A DNA stretch of 64,000 nt from Heyndrickxia acidiproducens DSM 23148. Its GTDB lineage: Bacteria > Bacillota > Bacilli > Bacillales > Bacillaceae_C. The translations under genes were made by a program, and so were the position numbers. The first letter of the stretch is position 1; each line of letters begins with the position of its first letter. Of this stretch, positions 19,406 to 28,760 are shown one piece after another. The notes under the pieces are model-generated. The model searched no databases and was not told the origin of the DNA. It worked only from the letters and a program-made list of their open reading frames with translations. The DNA lies in assembly GCF_000374345.1 (NCBI RefSeq), contig NZ_KB893979.1, positions 1 to 64,000 on the forward strand, in the 5' to 3' direction.

Positions 19406-19432
19406 AGTTGTTTTAAATGATGAAATTTATTA

Positions 19433-19479
19433 GCCTGCTCCCCGTTTCAGAATTTCTGGAACAGGGGGCAGGCATTTTT
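19433..19479 (+). terminator. Terminator closing the heme operon
   Basis: GCCTGCTCCCCGTT.. pairs with ..AACAGGGGGCAGGC with an inner CAG/CTG pairing, followed by ATTTTTG. Confidence 0.93.
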
Positions 19480-19538
19480 GTGTGGTTGTTTGTTCATCAT
19501 GAGTGGACCATAAAGCAAGACTTTCTGTTTAATGAGAA

Positions 19539-19567
19539 TCATATTTTCCCAATTTCCTTCATACAGT
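19539..19567 (+). promoter_or_regulatory. Sigma-E-type promoter of spoVID
   Basis: TCATATT (19539-19545), 14-bp spacer, CATACAGT (19560-19567). This agrees with the mother-cell sigma-E consensus (ATA-rich -35; CATACAnT -10). spoVID is sigma-E dependent in B. subtilis. Confidence 0.85.
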
Positions 19568-19619
19568 GTAAATGACATATTGAAAGATGGTTTTGGAGGA
19601 ATTGAAGGGAGGAGCCAAC

Positions 19620-21227
19620 TTGTCGCAAAGTCAATCGTCGATACGATTTTCATTAGAAGAATTGATTTGGTTTAAAAAAGGACAGGAAGTAGAAGAACTC
19701 TTATCCATCTCGCTGGATCCCCATATTACCATTCTGGAGCGCGACCAATTTGTTGTGATCAAAGGCAATCTTCATTTATCAGGTGAATACATTGGCTGTG
19801 GGGAAGAAGAAGGGGAAGAGGTTTTGTTCCGGAAATATGTGCAATCCGTACAGTACCGCCAGGAGGATGGCGTATTTGAATTTTACCAGTCGTTTCCGGT
19901 CGATGTAACGATTCCGATTGCAAGAATTACAAGTTTAGATGAGCTGGATGTCAATATCGAAGGATTTGATTACCAGTTTCACGGTACAGACTGCTTAAAA
20001 TTGAACGCGGATTTGGCAATTGAAGGGATTGCCGACTCTGATATAGAGGAAGACGAGGAAGAAACGGCGTCCTTTCCGCTGCGGGATGATTCAGTGATCC
20101 ATCCTGCACATATTGAGGATGGGAAAGAGTTTGCGATTGAATCCCCTGAAGAGCAGGTATACGGCATTCCAGATTGGCCGCAGCCTGAATTTGAAAACCA
20201 AACCTTTGCTGACGATTCACCCCGGGAGGAAAAGGAAGAGTCCTGGACAGCGATTCCGGAAATCGGGCAGCAGGCAACAGACGATGTTGCGGAAGAAAGC
20301 ATCGAAAACTATGAAGAAGTCCGCGCCGGGCATGCGGAAGAATCGTCTGCAGAAAAAGATGAGGCGAAAGAGAGTGGCGATGATGGCCTTTATGAACCGT
20401 TTACCGTAGAGGCGCGGGCACAACCGCAGGCAGAACCGGAGCAAGCTTGGAAGCAGGAAACGCAGCAACAGGAACCAAATATTTTACAGCCCGTCAATTT
20501 GCTGGAGGATGAAGAAGAATCAGCAGAATCCGTGCTCCATCCGGTCCATAGGGAGCAGGAAACAAAGGAAGAATCAGAACCCTTTCCGATCCGCACGGAA
20601 GAGGAACCGGAGGAAGAGCCGGCACCCCCTGTGATCCAAGTGGCACAGGAAACGCAGGAACCGGAGGAAGAGCCGGCATCCCACCCCGTCCGAGTGGAGC
20701 AGGAATTGAAAGAAGCATCGAAACCCCATGCAGTCCACGTGGAAGAGGAACTGCAGGGAGAACCGGAATTGCATGCGGTCCACGCGGAGCAGGAACCGGA
20801 GGAAGAACCGGAATTATATGCGGTGCGAGCAGAAAAGGAATGGAAGGAAGAAACAGTCTCCCCTACGATTCGCGTGAAGCAGAATGAAGAGCCGGAAACT
20901 GAAGAATCGTCTTCGTCCTCGTCTGTTGAAAAGGCTGAAGCGGAAGAAGAATCATCGGAAAAAGAAGAGACTCCGAAGAAGAAAAAGAAATCAAAGTTCG
21001 AGTCGATTTCACTTACCGATTTCTTTGCCCGGAAAATTGAAGAAAAGCCTGCCAAACTCAAGATTTGTATCGTGCAGGAGGGGGAGACGCTGGACCTCCT
21101 GGCAGAGAAATACGACATCAATGTTCAGCAAATTTTGCGGATGAATCATTTGGAAGTCAACCAGGATGTGTATGCCGGCCAGGTTCTATACGTGCCGTCC
21201 TATGCCAGGGCAGAGAATCATAAATAG
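19620..21227 (+). CDS. spoVID: SpoVID, spore coat encasement protein
   Basis: 535 aa. In B. subtilis SpoVID binds SpoIVA and SafA and drives the coat around the forespore. The N-terminal domain (FSLEELIWFKKGQEVEELLS, SLDPHITI..) matches SpoVID. A long acidic, proline-rich middle contains irregular repeats of about 20 residues built on E-EPEEEP-AVH (around residues 310-430). The C-terminal LysM domain is at about 480-530 (CIVQEGETLDLLAEKYDINV). TTG 19620 follows GGGAGGAGCCAAC; the frame is open from 19587. A sigma-E promoter lies upstream and ysxE follows. Confidence 0.92.
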   Translation: MSQSQSSIRFSLEELIWFKKGQEVEELLSISLDPHITILERDQFVVIKGNLHLSGEYIGCGEEEGEEVLFRKYVQSVQYRQEDGVFEFYQSFPVDVTIPIARITSLDELDVNIEGFDYQFHGTDCLKLNADLAIEGIADSDIEEDEEETASFPLRDDSVIHPAHIEDGKEFAIESPEEQVYGIPDWPQPEFENQTFADDSPREEKEESWTAIPEIGQQATDDVAEESIENYEEVRAGHAEESSAEKDEAKESGDDGLYEPFTVEARAQPQAEPEQAWKQETQQQEPNILQPVNLLEDEEESAESVLHPVHREQETKEESEPFPIRTEEEPEEEPAPPVIQVAQETQEPEEEPASHPVRVEQELKEASKPHAVHVEEELQGEPELHAVHAEQEPEEEPELYAVRAEKEWKEETVSPTIRVKQNEEPETEESSSSSSVEKAEAEEESSEKEETPKKKKKSKFESISLTDFFARKIEEKPAKLKICIVQEGETLDLLAEKYDINVQQILRMNHLEVNQDVYAGQVLYVPSYARAENHK

Positions 21228-21267
21228 CAGATGCAGTCATTTATTAGATTAAGTGAGCCGGGTGATC

Positions 21268-22281
21268 ATGTTGAATCATTTGTCGCAGCAGGATATGAAA
21301 GATTTACTGAAAGCGTACGGGTTGCAGGCAAATTACATGGAACGGTACGGGAAAGCCTATAAAATTTATGCGGATCAGGGGATGTTTGCATTAAAAAGAA
21401 TCTCCCCGCAGGCCGGAATGGACTTTATCCGCCAGGTACAGTTTTTATACCAGCGGGGCTATAACCGGATCATCCCGGTTTACCCCGCTTTAGACGGCCG
21501 CTACGGCGTGCTGTACAACGGGGGATTGTATTACTTAATGCCATGGCTGCCCAATGAAGAGAAAGAGGACCGCGGCGAAAAGCACCAAAAGATGTTCCGT
21601 GAATTGGCACGCCTCCATGGCCTCTCAGCAAAAGAAGTTACAATTTCAAAAGAGAAACGCCAGGAACATTATGATGAAACGGCCGGAAGCTGGGACCGGC
21701 AGCAGGAATTTCTCGCAGAATTCCTTGAACGCTGTGAAAAACAGGTATATATGTCGCCGTTTGAACTGCTGTATTGCACCTTTTATAATGAAATCAGCCA
21801 GGCGCTTGGATTTGCAAAAAAACAACTGGAATCTTGGCTCGAACAATCGAAGGAGACGGAAAAAGCCCGCACCGTCATCGCCCACGGAAAAATTTCGACG
21901 GAGCATTTTCTGTATGACGAACGCGGGCTTGGCTATTTTGCTAATTTTGAACAGTCAAGAATTGCCGCGCCGTTTTACGATCTGCTGCCATTCTTGTCAA
22001 GAACGCTTCATACCTATCCAAAACGGTTTGACGAGTGCGTTGACTGGGTTCGCACATACTTCAGCTATTTTCCGCTTCATGAAGATGAGAAGCATTTATT
22101 TTTCAGCTATTTGTCCCACCCCGGCCCGATTATTCAGGTGGTTGAGGACTATTACACCGGCCAAAAGCGCCACGAGGTAAGATCCGTTGCAAAATTGCAG
22201 GAAAAATACTGGCTTTTGAAAAACACAGAATATGTTGTCATGCAATTGACAAAGGGGCCTGAGCCCGCTTCAAGCGATTAG
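21268..22281 (+). CDS. ysxE: YsxE, CotS-family spore coat kinase-like protein (likely inactive)
   Basis: 337 aa from ATG 21268; GTG 21253 or TTG 21271 are alternatives, since the site GGGTG is close. It has the aminoglycoside-phosphotransferase-like fold of the CotS family: an N-terminal Lys (MFALKRI), LMPWLP hinge, FRELARLHGLS helix. The catalytic loop reads HGKISTEHFLYD (HGD expected), and the metal-binding DFD/DFE position reads ANFEQSR, so the catalytic Asp residues are missing. It is therefore probably a pseudokinase coat component. It follows spoVID as in B. subtilis. Confidence 0.85.
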   Translation: MLNHLSQQDMKDLLKAYGLQANYMERYGKAYKIYADQGMFALKRISPQAGMDFIRQVQFLYQRGYNRIIPVYPALDGRYGVLYNGGLYYLMPWLPNEEKEDRGEKHQKMFRELARLHGLSAKEVTISKEKRQEHYDETAGSWDRQQEFLAEFLERCEKQVYMSPFELLYCTFYNEISQALGFAKKQLESWLEQSKETEKARTVIAHGKISTEHFLYDERGLGYFANFEQSRIAAPFYDLLPFLSRTLHTYPKRFDECVDWVRTYFSYFPLHEDEKHLFFSYLSHPGPIIQVVEDYYTGQKRHEVRSVAKLQEKYWLLKNTEYVVMQLTKGPEPASSD

Positions 22282-22305
22282 ATGGCTTAAAGCGGGGCCG
22301 GCCCC
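22264..22305. terminator. Possible bidirectional terminator between ysxE and the minus-strand gene
   Basis: CCCGCTT near the ysxE stop pairs with AAGCGGG, and next to it lies the palindrome GGGGCCGGCCCC flanked by TAAAA on one side. The two genes converge here. No long T-run follows, so the call is tentative. Confidence 0.4.
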
Positions 22306-22496
22306 TAAAACCATTCATACTGAAAACCAAGATAAATGAAGATGAAAACCGCAAGCAGCAGGACATCAAATGTTGTCGGGAAAATGATGGTGCGAATGGC
22401 CTGGAAAATGGCAAAGGGAAGGATCAGCTGTTTGCATACGCTTTTTGCATTACGGCCCCAGTTGCGGATGGTGTATTTATTAAAGTTTTTTTTCAA
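22305..22496 (-). CDS. Small membrane protein of unknown function
   Basis: 63 aa on the minus strand, starting at a TTG preceded by AAGGGGTGAAAACGA, a good site. A basic N-terminus (KKNFNKYTIRNWGRN) is followed by two hydrophobic segments (about residues 24-40 and 43-60, QLILPFAIFQAIRTIIFP then TTFDVLLLAVFIFIYLGF). The composition and ribosome binding site support a real gene. I do not recognise the family. It converges on ysxE. Confidence 0.68.
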   Translation of the reverse strand: MKKNFNKYTIRNWGRNAKSVCKQLILPFAIFQAIRTIIFPTTFDVLLLAVFIFIYLGFQYEWF

Positions 22497-22614
22497 TCGT
22501 TTTCACCCCTTAAAAAACATCCATTATGAATAATGTATGATACGGTTATCCATTGGGTGAACCCATCATTTTTAAGGCAGGGATGAATATTTTCAGCAAA
22601 ATCGGGCAATCATA

Positions 22615-22643
22615 TTGACGTTTACTGAAAAAATCGATACGAT
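22615..22643 (+). promoter_or_regulatory. valS promoter
   Basis: TTGACG (22615-22620), 17-bp spacer, TACGAT (22638-22643), directly upstream of the T-box leader. Confidence 0.75.
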
Positions 22644-22672
22644 AAACTATATTGAATTGAAAAAGCAATAAA

Positions 22673-22928
22673 TACAAGGAATGGGAAGAGTATAATCGCG
22701 GTTCCGTTTAGAGAGGGAAATCAAATGCTGAAAGATTTCCTATGTGAATAACGATTAGAAGGTCGCCCAAGAGTAGCTTTTGTGAAACGTTGGAGTAGCA
22801 AAAGCCGGTGAAGTGCCGTTATCAACCCCAAAGTGCCGGGCATGATCGTTTTTAGCCCGTGAAAAAAGGTGGTACCGCGAATTTGGCTCCCTTCGTCCTT
22901 TTATGGCGAAGGGAGCTTTTGCTTTTTC
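22673..22928 (+). promoter_or_regulatory. T-box riboswitch of valS
   Basis: Canonical T-box leader: a long stem I containing an AGTA element (22686 region), a probable specifier GTC (Val) at 22762-22764 in GAAGGTCGCCC, the conserved T-box AGGTGGTACCGCG (22867-22879), and a terminator GCTCCCTTCG/CGAAGGGAGC followed by T-rich sequence (22886-22928). Uncharged tRNA-Val is expected to pair with specifier and T-box and stabilise the antiterminator, turning on valS when valine is short. Confidence 0.93.
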
Positions 22929-22957
22929 GAGAATGTTTTTTGAAAGGAATGATTGAA

Positions 22958-25603
22958 GTGGAGCAGCAGGAAACGAGTATGCCAACGAAGTATGATCCCA
23001 AATCGATTGAAGAGGGGCGCTACGAATGGTGGGTGAAAGGCAAATTTTTTGAAGCTAAAGATGACCCGGCAAAACAGCCGTACACGATTGTCATCCCGCC
23101 GCCAAATGTAACCGGGAAACTGCATCTGGGACATGCCTGGGATACAACTTTGCAAGATATTTTAACACGGATGAAACGGATGCAGGGCAGAGACGTGCTG
23201 TGGCTGCCGGGCATGGACCACGCCGGCATTGCTACCCAGGCAAAAGTGGAAGCAAAACTCCGCAGCAAGGGCAAATCCCGTTATGACCTCGGCCGCGAAA
23301 AGTTTGTCGAAGAAACGTGGAAATGGAAAGAAGAATATGCCGGCTTTATCCGCAGGCAATGGGCGAAACTCGGCCTCGGACTCGACTACTCCCGCGAACG
23401 TTTTACGCTTGATGAAGGGTTGTCAAAAGCGGTGAAAGAAGTATTCGTTTCACTGTACAAAAAAGGGCTGATCTATCGCGGTGAATACATCATTAACTGG
23501 GATCCGGCGACAAAGACGGCATTATCCGATATTGAGGTCGTTTACAAAGAGGTGCAGGGTGCATTTTACCACCTCGCTTATCCTTTAAGCGACGGGTCAG
23601 GTACGATAGATATTGCGACAACACGGCCGGAAACAATGCTTGGTGATACGGCTGTCGCTGTCCATCCAAAAGATGAACGGTATCAGCATCTCATCGGCAA
23701 AATGATCATCCTGCCGATCGTCGGCCGTGAAATTCCGATCGTTGCCGATGAATATGTGGATATGGAGTTCGGCTCCGGCGCGGTAAAAATTACGCCTGCC
23801 CATGACCCGAATGACTTTGAAGTCGGCAACCGCCACAATCTTGAACGCATCCTCGTGATGAATGAAGATGGGACGATGAATGAGCGTGCCGGCAAATACG
23901 AAGGCATGGACCGTTTTGAATGCCGCAAGCAGATCGTAAAAGACTTAAAAGATTTAGGCGTTTTGATTAAAATCGAGGATCATATGCACTCGGTCGGCCA
24001 TTCCGAACGCAGCGGCGCTGTTGTTGAACCATACCTTTCCACACAATGGTTTGTGAAAATGCAGCCGCTCGCAGATGCCTCAATAAAAATGCAGCAATCG
24101 GAAGGCAAAGTCCATTTCGTTCCGGACCGTTTTGAAAAGACGTACTTGCACTGGATGGAAAATATCCGCGACTGGTGTATTTCGCGCCAGCTCTGGTGGG
24201 GCCACAGAATTCCGGCCTGGTACCATAAAGAAACCGGCGAAATTTATGTGGATGTCAAGCCGCCGAAAGATCCTGAAAACTGGGAACAGGACCCGGACGT
24301 TTTAGATACATGGTTCAGCTCCGCACTCTGGCCATTTTCGACAATGGGCTGGCCGGACAAAGACGCGAAAGATTATGCGCGCTATTATCCGACCGATGCG
24401 CTTGTTACCGGCTACGACATTATTTTCTTCTGGGTATCACGGATGATCTTCCAAGGGCTTGAGTTTACCGGCAAACGCCCGTTCAAAGATGTACTCATCC
24501 ACGGCTTGGTTCGTGATGAACAGGGCCGGAAAATGAGCAAGTCGCTCGGCAACGGGGTTGACCCGATGGATGTCATTGACAAGTATGGTGCTGATTCCTT
24601 GCGTTACTTCCTGGCAACCGGCAGCTCACCGGGGCAGGATTTGCGCTTCAGCTATGAAAAAGTCGAATCAATTTGGAATTTTGCCAATAAAATATGGAAC
24701 GCGTCCCGCTTTGCATTGATGAACATGAATGGGCTCAAATACGAAGAAATTGATTTAAACGGTGAAAAATCGGTTGCGGACAAATGGATTTTAACCCGTT
24801 TGAATGAAACAATTGATACGGTCACAAAACTTGCAGATAAATATGAATTTGGCGAAGTGGGCCGTGCGTTATACAATTTCATTTGGGACGATTTCTGTGA
24901 CTGGTACATTGAAATGGCGAAACTGCCGCTCTATGGCGACAACGAAGCCGCGAAGAAAACGACGCGCTCGATCCTTGCTTACGTGCTGGACCAGACAATG
25001 AGATTGCTGCATCCGTTCATGCCATTTATTACGGAGGAAATATGGCAGAATCTGCCGCACCAGGGGGAATCGATCACAACGGCTGCCTGGCCGCAAGTGG
25101 ACGACAGCCTTTCCGATTTGGCTGCAAGTGAAGAAATGAAGCTTCTGGTCGAAATCATCCGTTCAGTGCGGAATATCCGAGCTGAAGTCAATACACCATT
25201 AAGCAAAAAGATCAAACTTCATTTAAAAGCGAAGAACGAACAAATTTTAGCAGTACTAAAACGCAACGAAGCATACATCACCCGTTTTTGCAACCCGGAA
25301 GAACTGAAAATGGGGCTTGACCTTGTTGCACCGGACAAAGCCATGACGGCGGTCGTTTCCGGCGTTGAATTGTTCCTGCCGCTCGAAGGCTTGATCAATT
25401 TTGAGGAAGAACTGGCCCGCCTCAAAAAAGAACTGGAAAAATGGAACAAAGAAGTTGAACGTGTCCAGAAGAAACTCGGCAATGAAGGCTTTATGAAAAA
25501 AGCGCCTGAAAAAGTCATTGCCGAAGAACGCGCAAAAGAAAAAGACTATCTTGAAAAATGCAGTATGGTTGAAGCACGCATCAAAGAACTGCAAAACCAG
25601 TAA
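22958..25603 (+). CDS. valS: Valyl-tRNA synthetase
   Basis: 881 aa class I synthetase charging tRNA-Val. The ATP-binding HLGH ([14 protein letters not shown]) and KMSKS ([11 protein letters not shown]) motifs, the CP1 editing domain ([18 protein letters not shown]) and a C-terminal coiled coil ([21 protein letters not shown]...) are present. GTG 22958 is favoured because AAAGGA lies 9 bases before it and the resulting length matches B. subtilis (880). ATG 22949, within that site, is the alternative. It is controlled by the T-box upstream. Confidence 0.96.
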   Translation: MEQQETSMPTKYDPKSIEEGRYEWWVKGKFFEAKDDPAKQPYTIVIPPPNVTGKLHLGHAWDTTLQDILTRMKRMQGRDVLWLPGMDHAGIATQAKVEAKLRSKGKSRYDLGREKFVEETWKWKEEYAGFIRRQWAKLGLGLDYSRERFTLDEGLSKAVKEVFVSLYKKGLIYRGEYIINWDPATKTALSDIEVVYKEVQGAFYHLAYPLSDGSGTIDIATTRPETMLGDTAVAVHPKDERYQHLIGKMIILPIVGREIPIVADEYVDMEFGSGAVKITPAHDPNDFEVGNRHNLERILVMNEDGTMNERAGKYEGMDRFECRKQIVKDLKDLGVLIKIEDHMHSVGHSERSGAVVEPYLSTQWFVKMQPLADASIKMQQSEGKVHFVPDRFEKTYLHWMENIRDWCISRQLWWGHRIPAWYHKETGEIYVDVKPPKDPENWEQDPDVLDTWFSSALWPFSTMGWPDKDAKDYARYYPTDALVTGYDIIFFWVSRMIFQGLEFTGKRPFKDVLIHGLVRDEQGRKMSKSLGNGVDPMDVIDKYGADSLRYFLATGSSPGQDLRFSYEKVESIWNFANKIWNASRFALMNMNGLKYEEIDLNGEKSVADKWILTRLNETIDTVTKLADKYEFGEVGRALYNFIWDDFCDWYIEMAKLPLYGDNEAAKKTTRSILAYVLDQTMRLLHPFMPFITEEIWQNLPHQGESITTAAWPQVDDSLSDLAASEEMKLLVEIIRSVRNIRAEVNTPLSKKIKLHLKAKNEQILAVLKRNEAYITRFCNPEELKMGLDLVAPDKAMTAVVSGVELFLPLEGLINFEEELARLKKELEKWNKEVERVQKKLGNEGFMKKAPEKVIAEERAKEKDYLEKCSMVEARIKELQNQ

Positions 25604-25746
25604 AAGCCTGCATGCGCGGCATACGGGAAAGGGGACCTTTTCCGTTGCCGCCATTAATAACCAGGGCTGCCCCAAAAGCCGGCTCATTCTATTGATTCAC
25701 TAAAACTTTTTTTATGACCAATAAGTACATTCCCCGAGCTTGGTTC

Positions 25747-26263
25747 ACGGTGAACTGTCCTGCATAGGGCGTATGAAACTGATGAAGGCCATTGTGAAGA
25801 GTTAAAACAGGTGAGAAGGCGTTCATAAGGCGGATGAAAGCCATTGTAAAGAGAAAATATAGGTGAGAAGGCGTTCATAAGGGCAATGAAAGCTATCTTG
25901 AAGAGAAAAAACAGGCAAACTGTCGTTCATAAGGCGGATGAAAGCCATTGTAAAGAGAAAATATAGGTGAGAAGGCGTTCATAAGGGCAATGAACGCCAT
26001 CTTGAAGAGAAAAGGCAAGGGGAACGGTGTTCAAATGTAAAATAAACCCAAATGAACGCCAATTTAACCAAAAATCCCGGGCCACTTGTTCTTCATCATC
26101 ATGATGAACGCCATTTTCGAGAAAAAAAGGCGGCAAACTGTCGTTCATAAGGCGGATGAACGCCATTGTAAAGAGAAAAAACAGGTGAGAAGGCGTTCAT
26201 AAGGGCAATGAACGCCATCTTGAAGAGAAAAAACAGGTGAGATGTCGTTCATAAGATAGATAA
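25747..26263. repeat. Tandem array of about 52-bp hairpin repeats between valS and folC
   Basis: Clear 52-bp units at 25809-25860, 25861-25912, 25913-25964, 25965-26016 and 26183-26234, a slightly longer unit at about 26129-26182, a divergent longer one at 26017-26128, and partial ends. Each unit is built on an inverted repeat GGCGTTCAT-(7 nt)-ATGAACGCC or a decayed form, followed by an A-rich GAGAAAA linker. Two unit types alternate (AAGGCGG-ATGAA..CCATTGTAAAG and AAGGGCA-ATGAA..CCATCTTGAAG), giving a 104-bp higher-order period. Nothing else coding lies in 25604-26340. Confidence 0.9.
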
Positions 26264-26340
26264 ATTGCCAGACTGCCTGGCAGCGGGGATTCTTTGCCGG
26301 CTTTTGGCCCAGCTTTTACATATAAGGGGGATTGGACATC

Positions 26341-27645
26341 ATGATACAAACATATGAAGCAGCCGTTGACTGGATTCAATCGCGACTGAAATTCGGGATC
26401 AAACCGGGGCTGGAAAGAATGCAGTGGCTGATGGCGAAATTAAACCATCCTGAGCGGAGAATGAAAACGATTCATGTTGCCGGTACAAACGGAAAAGGGT
26501 CAACGGTTTGCTATTTACGCAATATTTTGCAGCAGGCCGGGTTTACAGTTGGAACGTTTACTTCCCCGTATATTGAGCAGTTTAACGAAAGAATCAGCAT
26601 CAATGGTATACCGGTTGGCGATACGGAACTTGTACTTCTGGTGAACCGTATTCGTCCATTAACAGAAGAACTGGAGCAAACGGAACTCGGGTCGCCGACA
26701 GAATTCGAAGTGATCACAGCGATGTCGCTTTATTATTTTGCCGATGTCCACCCGGTTGACTTTGTCATTTATGAAGTTGGTCTCGGCGGCAGGCTTGATT
26801 CAACAAACGTGATCACCCCGCTTATCAGCCTGATTACAAATATCGGGCATGACCATATGAAGATACTGGGGAACACAATTGCCGAGATTGCCTGCGAAAA
26901 AGCGGGCATTATCAAAGCGGGCATTCCCGTTATCACAACAGCCATGCAAAAAGAAGCGGTTGACGTCATAAAAAACAAAGCAACGGTAAAACAGGCACCC
27001 CTTTACCGGATTGGGGATGATTTTTCAGTGGCCAACCATCAGCCGCTTGCCAATGGCGAAATGTTCACCCTGATAAATCAACAGCAAAACATCGAAAACC
27101 TCTTGATTTCAATGAACGGACAGCACCAGGTCTATAATGCTGCTTTAGCTGTGATGGGCGCATTGCAGTTGGAAAGCCGTTATCAAATTCCTATCGGGCA
27201 GGAAGCAATCCGGGAAGGCTTGAAAAACAGTAAATGGATCGGACGCTTTGAACAGCTGATTGAAAAACCGCGCGTCATAATCGACGGCGCCCACAACCCG
27301 GAAGGCATCGACAGCCTGATTGAAACCATGAAAACCCATCTGCAAGGGAAAAAAATCCGCATGGTCTTCTCAGCCTTGGGTGATAAAGATTTGCAGCATA
27401 TGATTCCAAAATTAGACCAAGTGGCGGACAGCATTGTATTTACAACTTTTGATTTTCCAAGAGCCATTCCGGCGAAAGCATTGTATAATAGGAGTGGACA
27501 TCCTCATAAGAGTTTTAGCGAAAATTGGCAGGCCGTTTTGAAACAGACAATGGCTGATATCAATGAAGACGAGGTTTTAGTTATTACGGGTTCATTATAC
27601 TTTATCTCGCAAGTCCGGAAATGGGTGTTTCATACTTACGCGTAA
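26341..27645 (+). CDS. folC: Folylpolyglutamate synthase / dihydrofolate synthase
   Basis: 434 aa. Adds glutamates to folate and, in the bifunctional form, makes dihydrofolate from dihydropteroate. Mur-ligase fold: P-loop GTNGKGSTV, SPYIEQFNERI, GLGGRLDSTNV, the Mg-binding NIGHDHMKILGNT and the ligand-binding DGAHNPEG are visible. ATG 26341 is 10 bases after AAGGGGG; the TTG at 26332 sits too near that site. A terminator follows, so the pilus genes have separate transcription. Confidence 0.95.
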   Translation: MIQTYEAAVDWIQSRLKFGIKPGLERMQWLMAKLNHPERRMKTIHVAGTNGKGSTVCYLRNILQQAGFTVGTFTSPYIEQFNERISINGIPVGDTELVLLVNRIRPLTEELEQTELGSPTEFEVITAMSLYYFADVHPVDFVIYEVGLGGRLDSTNVITPLISLITNIGHDHMKILGNTIAEIACEKAGIIKAGIPVITTAMQKEAVDVIKNKATVKQAPLYRIGDDFSVANHQPLANGEMFTLINQQQNIENLLISMNGQHQVYNAALAVMGALQLESRYQIPIGQEAIREGLKNSKWIGRFEQLIEKPRVIIDGAHNPEGIDSLIETMKTHLQGKKIRMVFSALGDKDLQHMIPKLDQVADSIVFTTFDFPRAIPAKALYNRSGHPHKSFSENWQAVLKQTMADINEDEVLVITGSLYFISQVRKWVFHTYA

Positions 27646-27666
27646 AATGATTTAATTACATAGGCA

Positions 27667-27726
27667 GAGGCTGTTCTGCTTTCTTATACGCAGAGTGTTC
27701 TGTATCATGAACAGCTCTCTTTTTTA
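27667..27726 (+). terminator. Terminator after folC
   Basis: GAGGCTGTTC pairs with GAACAGCTCTC, with a second TCTGC/GCAGA pairing in the loop, followed by TTTTTT. Confidence 0.85.
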
Positions 27727-27822
27727 TCCACAAGATGGGCCTTTTGTCATGGGAAATACGGCCTTTTGGTGGATGATTCATGCAAATTTCACGATCAACT
27801 GTCTGCTTATTGGAGGTTTCCG

Positions 27823-28236
27823 ATGAAACAACTTATCTTAAAAAGCCGTGGTTTTACGCTTGTTGAAGTTTTATTGTCGATTACGATCCTTGGAATGGTG
27901 ATACTTGTTGCAGGCTCGGTTTTGGCCAATCATGCTGGCCATACGAGAATGGCGGAAGAAAAATTGTCAGGCATCCAACTGGCAAACAGCATTTTAAGAG
28001 CTTATCAGAAAAAGAGTTTCTCAGAAATTGAGGCAAAAGTGGGTACAACGGAAACCGTTGATATCAAAAGTCTGCTCGGAACGGATGCTGCAGAAGTGTC
28101 ATATTTTACCGCGATGGCAACCATTTCTAAGCCGGCTGACAGCAGATTATCCAACCGCCTGCTGCTTGTCAAAATCACTGTGAAAAGCAGTAGAGACCAG
28201 CAAACGGATGAAGTGGAAGGATATGTCAAACAATGA
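27823..28236 (+). CDS. Type IV prepilin-like minor pilin (PilV/GspI type)
   Basis: 137 aa. Short basic leader MKQLILKSRG is followed by FTLVEVLLSITILGMVIL: the prepilin peptidase site after Gly10, Phe+1 and Glu+5, then the hydrophobic N-terminal helix that packs into the pilus core. The rest is a small globular domain with no recognised family. Size and first place in an I-J-K-like trio suggest a GspI/PilV role. TTGGAGGTTTCCG precedes ATG 27823. This is the first gene of the pilus locus; no clear promoter was seen in the 96 bp after the folC terminator. Confidence 0.85.
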   Translation: MKQLILKSRGFTLVEVLLSITILGMVILVAGSVLANHAGHTRMAEEKLSGIQLANSILRAYQKKSFSEIEAKVGTTETVDIKSLLGTDAAEVSYFTAMATISKPADSRLSNRLLLVKITVKSSRDQQTDEVEGYVKQ

Positions 28237-28757
28237 GGGTACAGAATGAAAGAGGGGTAACTTTAGTTGAATTACTGGCAGCCATTTTCATTTCGTTCCT
28301 TATTATTGGCGGAATTTATGCCGTTTTTATAAACTTGGTGAAGCAATCTGAAGCAGATTTAAGCAAAAAAAATTTGGTAATCGAACAGACGGCGATTCTA
28401 AAAAATATGAACAGGGCGATGGAAAATGTTGACCAGGTGGAAGTTTCCGGTGATGAGGATGCTAATGGCACTTTTACAAGTTTCATAGCAATTGATCATA
28501 AAATGGTCGAACAAAATGGCGGCCGATCTTACACAACAAAAAAAACAAGTATCCCAATCACGACGACAAATGGCAACTTGAGCATTGATGGTATGATCAT
28601 CAACAGCGATCATGTTTCATTGGACCATACGGCTTTTAAACTGGACAAAGACATTCTGCAATGCCATTTTGTCATAAAAGATAAAAAACACGATCAGATC
28701 AAAAAACTGTTTGTTTCTTACCAATTATCCGGCCGATCACCGGATGAGGGGGATTAG
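28233..28757 (+). CDS. Type IV prepilin-like minor pilin (PilW/GspJ type)
   Basis: 174 aa. Leader MRVQNERG, then VTLVELLAAIFISFLIIGG with cleavage after Gly8 and Glu+5. The C-terminal part is predicted beta-rich (VEVSGDEDANGTFTSF, KTSIPITTTNGNLSIDG). It overlaps the previous gene by 4 bp (ATGA). Length and order agree with a GspJ/PilW-like subunit of the pilus-initiating tip complex. The assignment within the pilin classes is an inference. Confidence 0.82.
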   Translation: MRVQNERGVTLVELLAAIFISFLIIGGIYAVFINLVKQSEADLSKKNLVIEQTAILKNMNRAMENVDQVEVSGDEDANGTFTSFIAIDHKMVEQNGGRSYTTKKTSIPITTTNGNLSIDGMIINSDHVSLDHTAFKLDKDILQCHFVIKDKKHDQIKKLFVSYQLSGRSPDEGD

Positions 28758-28760
28758 CTT

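Noticed and set aside
20390-21121. 243-codon Ser-rich minus-strand frame opposite spoVID
   Set aside because: It is the shadow of the Glu/Pro-rich repeat region of spoVID, and the plus-strand protein is clearly real.
21554-22180. 208-codon plus-strand frame within ysxE
   Set aside because: Alternative frame of ysxE with very basic, unnatural composition.
25809-26263. CRISPR array
   Set aside because: Units are contiguous imperfect repeats with no unique spacers, and no cas genes are present.
25684-26379. Minus-strand open frames in the valS-folC repeat array, encoding similar peptides
   Set aside because: The 52-bp unit is not a multiple of three, the frames break repeatedly, and no ribosome binding sites precede them. 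The similarity only reflects the DNA repeat.
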